23,420 nucleotides of DNA from assembly GCA_023266695.1 (NCBI GenBank), contig JAHFPO010000015.1:1-23420 (forward strand), in the 5' to 3' direction. A program made the position numbers and the translations under genes. The stretch's first letter is position 1; every line of letters begins with the position of its first letter. This document shows positions 6,928 to 15,834 of this stretch, in pieces. The DNA comes from Hyphomicrobiales bacterium (GTDB lineage Bacteria > Pseudomonadota > Alphaproteobacteria > Rhizobiales > Xanthobacteraceae). A model generated the notes under the pieces. It was not told the origin of the DNA. It searched no databases and saw only the letters and a program-made list of their open reading frames with translations.

Positions 6928-9900
6928 TCACGCCGGAGTGACATGCTTCAATGCCGCGGCGAGCCTGGCGGCGGGGATTTCGTGGATTGCGGGAATCGCG
7001 GTCCAGATCAGAACGGCGCGCAGGGCTTTCCCCGGGTAGACTTTTTCGAGCACGGCGCGGTAAAGCGCGAGTTGCTTGACGTAATTTTCGGGAGCCTCGT
7101 GCGGGCTCGCCGGTGGGGTTGCATTGTTTTTGTAATCGGCGATCCACACCGCTTCCGTGGTCACCGCGAGACGATCGACTCGGCCGGAAATTTCCATTCC
7201 TGGCGTTTCCGGCAAATGGGCGAGAAGTTCCACCTCGGCGCGGCTCCCCGCGCCGAAGAGGTCGGCAAGTTCGGGATGCTCGATCACGGCGGTCGCCTCG
7301 GCCGCGAGCGCGGCGCGCGTCTCGGCCGGAAGATCGGGCTCGGCCTGGGCAAGCCAGCGCTCCGCTTCGCTCTTTCTCTGTGCCGGAGAGAGAACGGGCA
7401 GGGATTGCAGCAGGCGGTGAATGAGTTCGCCGCGCTTGCGTGCATCAAGCGACCCGACGGAAGGTCGCGCGTCAGGACGATCCCGTTCTTCATGCGGATC
7501 GAAGCTCGACGGAAGGATGCGCTGGAGTGGCGGTCGGAAGGCGGACGCGGGCTTCTCGAGCCAGGACGGAGGGGGCACCGCCTTCCGGCTCTTCTCGGTG
7601 CGCGGCTTCGCTCGGCGCAGCGCCTCGGGGCGCCAGCGCCACACCTTCTCATCGAAATAGGAAACTTTGGTCTCGATCAGTTCGGACTTTTTCTCGCGTC
7701 CCTTCAGCGCGTCGTGCACCAGTCGGTACCAGCAATCTCCGGGAAGATTCCGGCGCTTCGATTCACAACCGCAGACGACGAACGCATCGGCGGCCCGCGT
7801 GAGCGCCACATACAAGAGCCGGCGGTACTCCTCTTTCCTCGTTTCCAGCGCGGCCGCGCGAGCGTTGCGAAGCAATTCGGTATCCATCTCCTTCTTCGGC
7901 GCCCAGACGAAAGCTTGCGGGTCGTCCGGAGTCGGCACCGCGATGAGCTTCGGGTCATGCCGTCCGTCGGGGAGCGATGTGGTGTCGGCGAGCACGATGA
8001 TCGGCGCCTCGAGACCCTTGGCGCCGTGCACCGTCATCACCCTCACCGCCTGGCTCTCGACTTCGAGATCGCGCTTCACCTCGGTGCCGGCGCGCCGCAG
8101 GAAGGCGAGGAATCCCGTGAGCGACGGCGTCTCGGTAGTTTCGTAGGCGAGCGCGCGGGCGAGAAATTCGTCGAGCGCATCGGCAGCCTCGATCCCGAGA
8201 CGGGCGAGGAAATGCTCGCGGCCTTTATCGCGGCCGAGCACGCGCGAGAAGAAATCGAACGGCCTGAGCGCGTGCGCCTCCTCGCGCCAGCGCCGGAGCT
8301 TCCGGTCCGCCGCGGCGAAACGGGAATTGTCCCGCGCTTTTTTCGCGAGCGCGGCGGCAAGCGTTCCGCTCCGGCCATGAGCGAGAGCGAAGAGATCGTC
8401 TTCGCCAAGGTCGAGGAGCGGGCTCTTGAGTGCGCAGGCGAGCGCGAGGTCGTCCGTCTCCAGGGCGAGCGCATCGCCGAGCGCGATCAGATCCATGACC
8501 GCGATGTGCCCGGTAAGCTCGAGCCGGTCGGCGCCCGCGACCGCCACGTCGGCCCGCTTCAGCGCCTGCAGGATCGCCTCGAACAGGGGCCCGCGCCGGC
8601 GCACCAGGACGATCACGTCGCCCGCGCGCGGCGCGCGGCGCTTGTCATCGTCGCCCACCGCAAGGCCGCCGGCGAGCCAGAATTTCACAGCTTTTGCAAT
8701 GTGTTGGGCAAGAATCACCGGCGGGCTCGATTCGCTCTTGGCATCGAGCGGCGCGTCCCAGGCGAGCCCCTCGTCCTCGTCCTCCGCGGACTTTACCGTC
8801 GGCCAGATTTCGACGAGGGCGGGTGCCTTGGCGCGAATCGCTTCGTGCACGATCGGAGCCGCGTCCGTGCTCGACAGGCCCGCGCGTGCTTCGCTTCGCG
8901 CGAACACCTGATCGATCGCCTTGAGCACGGTCGGCGCCGAGCGGAAGGAAAGATCGAGCCGCACGTCGTGGAATGTCGCGGCGATCTTGGCAAGTTGCCC
9001 GGCGAAATGGCGCCGCATCGTGTCGAAGCGCTGAGGGTCGGCGCCCTGAAAGCCGAAAATCGACTGTTTCTCGTCGCCGACGGCGAAGATGGTGCGGGCG
9101 CGATCCACGCGCGCGCCGCGCCCGGCGAAGAATTCCTCAGCGAGGCTTGCGATCACGTCCCATTGCTCCGGGTTCGTGTCCTGCGCCTCGTCGATGAGGA
9201 TATGGTCGATGCCGCCGTCGAGCTTGTAGAGCACCCAGGCCGCCGCGATGTCGTCGAGCATGGCGGCGGTCTTGTGGATGAGGTCGGCATAGTCGAGCTT
9301 GCCACGCGCGCGTTTCGCCTGCTCATAGCGGCGGATCATTTCCGCGGCGAGCACGATGAGCGCCGCCGTGCGTTCGCGCGCTTGCGCGGCGAACCATTTG
9401 TCGCGCAACGGCTTGAGCCGGTCGCGCTCGGTGAGAATCTTTTCGAAGAGAGCAGGTTCGGATTTCCATGTCTTTTCACCGCCGAATCCGCCGTCATCGC
9501 GCGGCTCGCCCTCGCCGGTGAAGAATACGGAGAAATATTCCTTGATCGCGTCGCTTTGTTCTCCGGCGGCAGCGGCTCGCGCCAGCGACTTGCCGCATCT
9601 CGCCGCATTTCCTCCGATCACGGCAAGCGTCGCGGCGACGCTCCCCCATTCGCCGCGTGGCAGGTGCGCTTCTGACAAAATTTTCGTTTCGACGGCGGCG
9701 ACAGTATCGCCGGACTGCAAGTTCAACGCCGCCGCGATCGCCCGCTCGCCGCCATGCTCTACGAAGCTCGTGATATTCCGGCGCGCGCGCACCGCCTCCG
9801 CGAGCGCCTCCTCGAGGCTCTTGTCGGAAGCGACCGTGACCGCATGGGCGAGCGCGCGGCCGAGCGCACCCTCGGGATCGGCGGCGGCCTCGACCAGCAC

Positions 9901-10398
9901 CGCATTGCGCGCGCGCGCCAGCAAATCGGCTTCGCGAACTTCGTCGAGCACCTCGAAGCCCGCCGGCACGCGGGCCTCGAACGGAAACTGATGCAGCACG
10001 CGGTCGCAGAAGGCGTGGATGGTTTGCACCTTGAGGCCGCCCGGCGTCTCCAGCGCGGCGGCGAAAAGCCGCCGCGCCTGCGCGCGCAATTCCGGAGTGA
10101 GCATGAGCGGCGAGACTTCCGCAATTGCCCGATCGAGCTCCTTATCGTCGAGCCGCGCCCAGGCGCCGAGCCTCTTCAGCACCTCGTTCGCCATGTGGGC
10201 GGCGGCGGACTTGGTGAAGGTGAGGCAGAGGATGCGCGTGGGCGGGGAACCCGCGAGCAGGAGCCGGATCACCCGGCGCACCAGCACCGTGGTCTTGCCC
10301 GAGCCGGCATTGGCTGAAACCCAGGCCGAAGCCTTGGGATCGGAAGCGCGCTCCTGCTGATCGCGCATGCGCGCGGGGATCTCATGACGCTTGCTCAT
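6928..10398 (-). CDS. addA: Double-strand break repair helicase AddA
   Basis: 1156-aa UvrD-like helicase fused to a RecB-family nuclease; with AddB it forms the RecBCD equivalent that resects DNA ends. Helicase motifs in order: Walker A SANAGSGKTTVL (residues 29-40), LCLTFTKSAAAHMANEV, Walker B ILIDEAQDTNPEQWD (about 400), VGDEKQSIFGFQGADP, MTVHGAKGLEAPIIVLAD and LLYVALTRAADAF. The nuclease motif near the C-terminus has GRVDRL and IADYKNN (Lys about 1087), then YVKQLALYR, so both activities look intact. I chose the ATG at 10398, which overlaps the addB stop (ATGA) behind a strong ribosome binding site. The frame is open 58 codons further up inside addB, but those residues do not look like the family. 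Confidence 0.95.
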   Translation of the reverse strand: MSKRHEIPARMRDQQERASDPKASAWVSANAGSGKTTVLVRRVIRLLLAGSPPTRILCLTFTKSAAAHMANEVLKRLGAWARLDDKELDRAIAEVSPLMLTPELRAQARRLFAAALETPGGLKVQTIHAFCDRVLHQFPFEARVPAGFEVLDEVREADLLARARNAVLVEAAADPEGALGRALAHAVTVASDKSLEEALAEAVRARRNITSFVEHGGERAIAAALNLQSGDTVAAVETKILSEAHLPRGEWGSVAATLAVIGGNAARCGKSLARAAAAGEQSDAIKEYFSVFFTGEGEPRDDGGFGGEKTWKSEPALFEKILTERDRLKPLRDKWFAAQARERTAALIVLAAEMIRRYEQAKRARGKLDYADLIHKTAAMLDDIAAAWVLYKLDGGIDHILIDEAQDTNPEQWDVIASLAEEFFAGRGARVDRARTIFAVGDEKQSIFGFQGADPQRFDTMRRHFAGQLAKIAATFHDVRLDLSFRSAPTVLKAIDQVFARSEARAGLSSTDAAPIVHEAIRAKAPALVEIWPTVKSAEDEDEGLAWDAPLDAKSESSPPVILAQHIAKAVKFWLAGGLAVGDDDKRRAPRAGDVIVLVRRRGPLFEAILQALKRADVAVAGADRLELTGHIAVMDLIALGDALALETDDLALACALKSPLLDLGEDDLFALAHGRSGTLAAALAKKARDNSRFAAADRKLRRWREEAHALRPFDFFSRVLGRDKGREHFLARLGIEAADALDEFLARALAYETTETPSLTGFLAFLRRAGTEVKRDLEVESQAVRVMTVHGAKGLEAPIIVLADTTSLPDGRHDPKLIAVPTPDDPQAFVWAPKKEMDTELLRNARAAALETRKEEYRRLLYVALTRAADAFVVCGCESKRRNLPGDCWYRLVHDALKGREKKSELIETKVSYFDEKVWRWRPEALRRAKPRTEKSRKAVPPPSWLEKPASAFRPPLQRILPSSFDPHEERDRPDARPSVGSLDARKRGELIHRLLQSLPVLSPAQRKSEAERWLAQAEPDLPAETRAALAAEATAVIEHPELADLFGAGSRAEVELLAHLPETPGMEISGRVDRLAVTTEAVWIADYKNNATPPASPHEAPENYVKQLALYRAVLEKVYPGKALRAVLIWTAIPAIHEIPAARLAAALKHVTPA

Positions 10399-13300
10399 TC
10401 CTCGCCCTCCTCGCCCGCCGACCATTCCTTGATGCGGGCGAGATGGTCGTAGCGGCCGAACCGGCCGCGCCATTTCGGCCGCGGGATCGAGTGATAGGGT
10501 GTTCCCCCTTTCGCGAAGGCGGCGAGAAGTTTTTCGACCCGCGTGTGCGCAAAGGCCGCGAGTTGATCGCATGTGCCGATCCGATGTTCATCGGCAAGCT
10601 TCTTTGCTTCGCGCGTGGCTTTAGTCGGATCAAGCGATTTCACTTCGCCGGGCGGATCGCCGCCGGATAATTTCATCACGGCGATCTCGGCGATCTTCGC
10701 CTTGGCCGGGATCCCGGCAAAACCTCCCGCGCGCGCGATCGCAGCTTCCAGCGGCAATTGCGGCGCCAGTCCGGCGAGCGCCTGCGGCAGGGTCGGTGCT
10801 TCGCCGGTCTTGTAATCGAAGATCGCGATCGAGCCGTCGCGCAAGAGATCGACGCGGTCGGCGCGCGCAGTCAGCGTGAATTTACGCCCCTTGATGTCGA
10901 GCTCGATGTGACCGGTGATTTCCGCGAGCGTGCGCGCCATCACCGGTCGACGAGTGCGTTCTTGTTCGACGAACCAGCGCGCCACCCGCTCCAAGCGCGG
11001 CCACCATGTGGCTGCGACTCCCGGGAAATCCCGTATGGAAGCAAAAACATCCCGTCCACATGCAATGAGCCGATCGAGCGCATCGGGAGGCAATATTTCC
11101 GGATGGTTTTTCGCAAATTTTGCCAGTGCCTCATGCATGAGAGTGCCGCGCTCGGCCGCGCCCGGATCGGCGTCGATCTCCTCCAGCGGTTCGAGCGTGA
11201 GCACATGGCGCGCATAGATCGAATAGGGATCGCGCACCAGGGTCTCGATGTCGGTGACGCTGAGGCGCGTCGGCCGCACGGCGGGAGGAGGAGTGGGCTG
11301 CGGGCGCTGGAGCGGCGGGGCGGGTTGCGGCCGCTCGCTCGCGCGCGCGATCGCGAGATAGCGGTCGCCGCGCCCGAGCGCCTCCTGCCAGGCCGCTTGC
11401 GGCGCCACCGCGGCGAGCCGCTGCAGGAATCGCGAAGCCACGGTCTCGACGCCATTCTGCCGGCGGGCGCGGGTGAGTACGACCTCGCGCGCGCTCATCG
11501 CCTGGACGAAATCGTGCGCCGAGAGGCCGATCCGGCGCTCGGGCAGATCGAGCCCGAGTTGTTTTCGCATCGGCCGGTTGAGCCAGGCGTCGGCGTGGGT
11601 CTCCGGCGGCCAGACGCCCTCGTTGAGGCCGCCGAGCACCATGCGCTCGCAATCGATGAGGCGCGCTTCGAGCGGGCCCAGGATGCGGATGCGCGCGCGA
11701 TGATCGAAGGCCGGCCGCACGGAGCGCTTGGCGATGAGCTCGGCGAAAACTTCGGCATAGTCGGAGAGGCCGAGCGCCGGGGCGTAGCCCGCCGCGTTTT
11801 CGAGTTCGGCAAAAGCCTTGGCGAGCGCGGGGATGTCCTCGCGCTCCCGCGCCGCAAGGTCGAGGCCCATGGCTTGCAGCGCCGAACGGTGGGCCGCGAG
11901 GAGATCGGAGAATGTCGCGGTCTTTGCCGTACGGAAGCCGAGCAGCGGTTCGAGGGCTTGCCCGATCCGCTTCGCCAGATCGAGCGCGGCGTCCCAATCT
12001 TGATCGGTCAGCCGCGCGCGCGGATCGCGCCGGTGAATATCCGCCGCGCGCGCCTCGAGAATGGCGCCCTTTAGGCCCTCTGGACCTGGCGCCGGGCGCG
12101 GCCCGCGCAGCACCGTGATCTCGAGCGCGTCGATTGCCGCCGCCGCGACCCCGAGATCGGCGAACGGATGTCGCAGGAGCGCCAGGAGCGGAACCGGAGC
12201 CAATCCCTCCGCGGCGGCGCTCGCTGCGAGCCGCGCGCAGCGGCCGGCCGCGGTTTCGGCGAGCGGAACGCCCGCCGAATCATCGACCGCGATGTTCCAG
12301 CGCGTAAGCTCGGCGGCGACGCGGCGGGCGAGCGCGCGGTCGGGGGTGATGAGCGCCGCGCTCTTCTCCTTCTCCTCCAGCGTCTCGCGGAGCGCGAGCG
12401 CGATCACCAGCGCTTCCTCGCGCGGGTCCGCCGCCTCGATCACACTGATACCGGAAAGCGCGGTTTCGGCCGCATCATCTCCGAGACGCTCGGCGCGATT
12501 CATCCAGCGATCGGTCGTCGCCGCCGGGCGGAAGGCTTCGGACAGGAAACGCTCGCGCTCGGAACACGCGGGCGAACCCAGCACCTGGATATCGCCGCGC
12601 GCGATCCCGAGTTTCTCGAGGAGCCGCCGTAAGCCGAACTGGGGATGGCCCGGCGAGGGATCGATCTCGGCGCCCGCGAGCTTTCCGCCTTCGATGACAT
12701 CCCAGGAAATCTCGTCGAGATCCCGGTCGAGGCCCGGCAGAACGACGGCGCCGTCGGGCCGCCGCGCGATCGCCGCGACGAGCTCCGCCACCGCCGGAAT
12801 CGACGCGGTCGAGCCGGCGACGACGAAAGGCCCCCTTTCGCCCTTATCGATACGAACCGCCTCGCCTTCAAGCGATTGACGCCAACTCGCGGTGGGATCG
12901 GTGAGTCCCTTCTCGGCGAGATGATCGAGCCAGCCCTTGTGCGCGATTTTCAGGAATTCGAGCGACTGTTGCCAATAGCCGTCCAGTTCGGCGGGAACGC
13001 GATTGTCCACATCGAGCGCATCGAACGAGATGTCGGCATAAGTCATATCGTCGAAAATCCGCGCGAGATCGTCGGCAAGCGTGATGGCGGTGGCGGGCGT
13101 CGCCGCGACCAGCGGTTCGCGCTCGCCGCTCGTGGTGGAAAACGGGTTCGCGAATTTGAGCGCGAGCCTTGCCAATATCAGTCTGCGTAGCGTCGGCTCG
13201 GCGGCCGGCGGCAGGCGCCAGTCATGCGCGTCCTCGCGGACGAGTTCGTCGTCATCGATGTCGCGCAACGGCATGATGCGCGGCAAGAGCACGGCCTCGC

Positions 13301-13502
13301 CGCCGAGCTCGTCGAGAATGGCAGCGGCGAAGGCCCGCGCGGCGCGCCGCGTCGGCAGAAAGACGGTGGCGCTCGCGAGCGTGAGCGGATCCCCGCGCGG
13401 CGAAAATCCCTCCACCAAGCGGCCATCGAGCAACGCCTGGGCGAGCGTCGACAGGAAAGGCGCCGAGGCCGGGATGGTGAAAACGCGGGAGGGGCGCGCC
13501 AT
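10395..13502 (-). CDS. addB: Double-strand break repair protein AddB (alphaproteobacterial type)
   Basis: 1035-aa partner of AddA with an inactive helicase-like core and a C-terminal nuclease. The start MARPSRVFTIPASAPFLSTLAQALLDG and VFLPTRRAARAFA are typical of the alphaproteobacterial AddB family. The segment RILGPLEARLIDCERMVLGGLNEGVWP belongs to the helicase-like part. The nuclease centre is ARADRVDLLRDG then IAIFDYKTGEAP (Lys about 896). The Cys cluster that binds 4Fe-4S in Firmicute AddB is absent: only five scattered Cys remain and there is no CxxC. The ATG at 13502 lies 3 nt after the murU-like gene without a clear Shine-Dalgarno. Confidence 0.92.
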   Translation of the reverse strand: MARPSRVFTIPASAPFLSTLAQALLDGRLVEGFSPRGDPLTLASATVFLPTRRAARAFAAAILDELGGEAVLLPRIMPLRDIDDDELVREDAHDWRLPPAAEPTLRRLILARLALKFANPFSTTSGEREPLVAATPATAITLADDLARIFDDMTYADISFDALDVDNRVPAELDGYWQQSLEFLKIAHKGWLDHLAEKGLTDPTASWRQSLEGEAVRIDKGERGPFVVAGSTASIPAVAELVAAIARRPDGAVVLPGLDRDLDEISWDVIEGGKLAGAEIDPSPGHPQFGLRRLLEKLGIARGDIQVLGSPACSERERFLSEAFRPAATTDRWMNRAERLGDDAAETALSGISVIEAADPREEALVIALALRETLEEKEKSAALITPDRALARRVAAELTRWNIAVDDSAGVPLAETAAGRCARLAASAAAEGLAPVPLLALLRHPFADLGVAAAAIDALEITVLRGPRPAPGPEGLKGAILEARAADIHRRDPRARLTDQDWDAALDLAKRIGQALEPLLGFRTAKTATFSDLLAAHRSALQAMGLDLAAREREDIPALAKAFAELENAAGYAPALGLSDYAEVFAELIAKRSVRPAFDHRARIRILGPLEARLIDCERMVLGGLNEGVWPPETHADAWLNRPMRKQLGLDLPERRIGLSAHDFVQAMSAREVVLTRARRQNGVETVASRFLQRLAAVAPQAAWQEALGRGDRYLAIARASERPQPAPPLQRPQPTPPPAVRPTRLSVTDIETLVRDPYSIYARHVLTLEPLEEIDADPGAAERGTLMHEALAKFAKNHPEILPPDALDRLIACGRDVFASIRDFPGVAATWWPRLERVARWFVEQERTRRPVMARTLAEITGHIELDIKGRKFTLTARADRVDLLRDGSIAIFDYKTGEAPTLPQALAGLAPQLPLEAAIARAGGFAGIPAKAKIAEIAVMKLSGGDPPGEVKSLDPTKATREAKKLADEHRIGTCDQLAAFAHTRVEKLLAAFAKGGTPYHSIPRPKWRGRFGRYDHLARIKEWSAGEEGEE
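10399..10412 (-). promoter_or_regulatory. Strong Shine-Dalgarno for addA
   Basis: The minus strand reads GAGGAGGGCGAGGA directly before the addA ATG. The GAGGAGG part sits 7 nt from the start codon. It supports the start at 10398 and efficient re-initiation after addB. Confidence 0.75.
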
Positions 13503-13505
13503 GAT

Positions 13506-14246
13506 TCATGCGCCCGAGCGGCGGATCGCTTGCTCGGCGGCCGCGATCGCCGCAGGCGTGCCGACATGGAGGAAAGTGCCTTCGAGCCTGAGGCCGTAGA
13601 GGCGGCCTTTCTTCTCGGCGCGGTTGAACAGGATCGCGAGCGGAAAGGAGCCCTTCGGCGCGGCGGAAAAAAGCGCAGGCGAGAGGATGGCGGCGCCCGC
13701 ATAAACAAAAGGCGCCGGCTCGCGCTCGCCGCGCCGGCTGAGCTTTCCGTCGCTCTCCAACGCATAATCGCCGCGCCCGTCGTAGCCGAGCGCGCCTGCG
13801 GTCGCGGCGATGAGGAGAAGCCCATCCATGCGCGCGCGATCGAAGCCGCCGGCAAGGCGCGCGAGATTGGAGGTGGCGCCCTCGATCCACAGGCTGTCGC
13901 TATTCACCAACAAGAACGGCGCCTGGCCGAGGAGCGGCAAGGCCTTCACGATGCCGCCGCCGGTTTCGAGCAGTCGCTTGCGTTCGTTCGAAATCGCGAT
14001 GCGCGGTCGCTCGCGGCCCTTGAGATGGTGTTCGAGCGCGTCGGCAAAATGATGGACATTGACGACCGCGGTCGCAACACCCGCCCGCGCCAGACGATCG
14101 AGCACATGATCGATCAGCGCGCGACCCATGACCTCGACGAGCGGTTTTGGCCGGGCTTCGGTGAGCGCGCCCATGCGGTTGCCGAGCCCGGCCGCCAGCA
14201 CCATGGCGCTCGCCGGCATGGCGGGGTCGCGGACGGAAGTGCTCAC
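13506..14246 (-). CDS. murU: Nucleotidyltransferase, probable N-acetylmuramate-1-phosphate uridylyltransferase
   Basis: 246-aa sugar-phosphate nucleotidyltransferase (GT-A/NTP_transferase fold). The signature AMVLAAGLGNRM followed by RPKPLVEV (residues 14-39) is the nucleotide-binding loop and catalytic Lys. NVHHFADALEHHL and LLVNSDSLW (metal-binding Asp) follow, then FLHVGTP near the end. The neighbouring AmgK-like kinase makes the natural partner: AmgK phosphorylates MurNAc/GlcNAc at C1 and MurU adds UMP, which recycles cell-wall sugars. The GTG at 14246 overlaps the stop of the upstream gene (GTGA). An ATG at 14219 (MPASAMVLAAG) is an alternative start. The class is certain; the exact substrate is inferred from context. 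Confidence 0.83.
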   Translation of the reverse strand: MSTSVRDPAMPASAMVLAAGLGNRMGALTEARPKPLVEVMGRALIDHVLDRLARAGVATAVVNVHHFADALEHHLKGRERPRIAISNERKRLLETGGGIVKALPLLGQAPFLLVNSDSLWIEGATSNLARLAGGFDRARMDGLLLIAATAGALGYDGRGDYALESDGKLSRRGEREPAPFVYAGAAILSPALFSAAPKGSFPLAILFNRAEKKGRLYGLRLEGTFLHVGTPAAIAAAEQAIRRSGA

Positions 14247-15826
14247 GGCTCGGGCGGACTCGCCGGCGATGCGGCGGCCGTCGTCGCGGGCGGCGGCACG
14301 TTCGCGAGATACCAGGCCTTGAGTTCGGCGAGCGAGGGATGGACGAATGCGCGCATCAGATAATTCCACACCCGCGGCAAGTGCCGAAGATATTGCGGCT
14401 TGCGATCGCGCCGGTCGAGTCGGGCAAAGATACCGAGGATCTTGGTCGCGCGTTGGGCGCCGAGCATCATATAGTGGCTGGCGAACGCGGTCGGATCGAA
14501 GGAAGGATCGTTTGCTCCCCGACCCACCGCGTAACGGGACAGGAGCTTGAGCTCGAGCGCTTCCGACACGTCGACGCGGCCATCCATCAAGAGCGAGGCG
14601 ACGTCATAGGCGGCCGGGCCGAGGACGGCGTCCTGGAAATCGAGCAAACCGACGCGCGCGACGCCCGTGCGCTCGGGAAGCCACAACAAATTCGGCGAAT
14701 GGAAGTCGCGTAACACCCAGGTCCTGGGCTCCACCATCGTCTCGGCGAGCTTCAGGCGCCAGAGCGTGAAAAAAGCCTCGCGCGTGGCCGCATCGGGAGT
14801 TTTGACGCCGCGATGCGGCAGATACCAATCGAACAACAGCTCGATCTCGACGAGATAGGCGTCAAGATCATAGAGCGGAACATGATGCTCGATGCGCGGC
14901 GCGACCGGAAGCACCGCCGGCAGCTCCAGGCTGTGCAGCGCGACCAGCATATCGATAGCCGCGGCATAGCGCTCTTCGATCGGAGCCGGCGGATCGCCGG
15001 CGACAAATCTTTCCGCGCCGAGGTCCTCGATGAGAAGGAGGCCGTTCTCCAGATCGGCGGCATGGATCTCCGGCGCGCTGAAACCGCGCGCGCGCAAGGC
15101 GCGGGCGAAGGCCGCGAACGGACGTACATTCTCGGCGAGATGGGCGATCGCGCCATAGGCGCGGCCCCGCCGCGGCATCGGCTCGTCGAACTCGAGCGGC
15201 ATCTTCATGAGAACGGCGGTGCTTTGATCGACTCGATCGAGATGCAGGCGCTCGTAGCTGCGGCTCGAAGCGTCGCCTTCGAGATGAAGCCGGAGCGCCG
15301 TACCGAAGCCGGTGGCGTCGAGCAGAGCCCTTCCTGCGCGCAATTGCGTGAGCCGGCTAGCCCAGGCGCCAAAACCGGTGAGCCGGACATTGCGATGGGT
15401 CGGACCGAGCTCCGGCGCGAGCGCTAACGATACATCGAGCCGGTCGGCTTGGATGAGCGCGCCGGCGCGATCCGGCCATTCGACCAGCACGGCGGCGCCC
15501 TCGGCCGCTTCCTGCCAGCCGAGCTCCGCGAGTTCGGCGAGCGTCGTCACCCGGTAAAGGTCCGCGTGGACGACGGGAAAGCGCGGCAGTTCATAGATTT
15601 GCAGGAACGTGAAGGTCGGGCTCGGCACCTCCAGCCCTTCGTCGGCGGCGAGATAGCGGATGAGGGCGCGGGCGAGCGTGGTCTTGCCGGCGCCGAGATC
15701 ACCCGACAGCGTGACGAGGTCGCCCGGTCCGATCGCCACCGCGATATCCATGGCGAGATGCTGGGCCGCATTCTCGTCGGGCAGTTCGATGTCCCAGATG
15801 GTGCGCGGGAGGTTCGAGCTCGGCAT
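14243..15826 (-). CDS. tsaE: TsaE-AmgK fusion: tRNA t6A ATPase subunit plus sugar kinase-like phosphotransferase
   Basis: 527-aa two-domain protein. Residues 1 to about 150 are TsaE, the ATPase needed with TsaB and TsaD for N6-threonylcarbamoyladenosine at tRNA position 37: Walker A SGDLGAGKTTLARAL (41-55), PSPTFTFLQIYE, VHADLYRV and VLVEWPDR. Residues about 175-500 are an aminoglycoside-phosphotransferase-like kinase related to AmgK: SSRSYERLHL, MKMPL, catalytic VLRDFHSPNLLW (about 370-380) and metal-binding GLLDFQDAVLGPAAYDVASLL. No stop or frame break lies between the two halves. The ATG at 15826 follows divL by 8 nt; an ATG 19 codons upstream would run into divL. The fusion is known in alphaproteobacteria from memory. 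Confidence 0.9.
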   Translation of the reverse strand: MPSSNLPRTIWDIELPDENAAQHLAMDIAVAIGPGDLVTLSGDLGAGKTTLARALIRYLAADEGLEVPSPTFTFLQIYELPRFPVVHADLYRVTTLAELAELGWQEAAEGAAVLVEWPDRAGALIQADRLDVSLALAPELGPTHRNVRLTGFGAWASRLTQLRAGRALLDATGFGTALRLHLEGDASSRSYERLHLDRVDQSTAVLMKMPLEFDEPMPRRGRAYGAIAHLAENVRPFAAFARALRARGFSAPEIHAADLENGLLLIEDLGAERFVAGDPPAPIEERYAAAIDMLVALHSLELPAVLPVAPRIEHHVPLYDLDAYLVEIELLFDWYLPHRGVKTPDAATREAFFTLWRLKLAETMVEPRTWVLRDFHSPNLLWLPERTGVARVGLLDFQDAVLGPAAYDVASLLMDGRVDVSEALELKLLSRYAVGRGANDPSFDPTAFASHYMMLGAQRATKILGIFARLDRRDRKPQYLRHLPRVWNYLMRAFVHPSLAELKAWYLANVPPPATTAAASPASPPEP

Positions 15827-15834
15827 CGACGCGG

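Noticed and set aside
6523..9675. A 1050-codon open frame on the plus strand opposite addA
   Set aside because: It is antisense to a complete, motif-rich AddA. Long open antisense frames are expected at this GC content with biased third codon positions. The translation has no recognisable domain and is rich in Arg, Gly and His as shadows are.
10758..12074. A 438-codon plus-strand frame opposite addB
   Set aside because: Antisense shadow of addB without domain, ribosome binding site or sensible composition.
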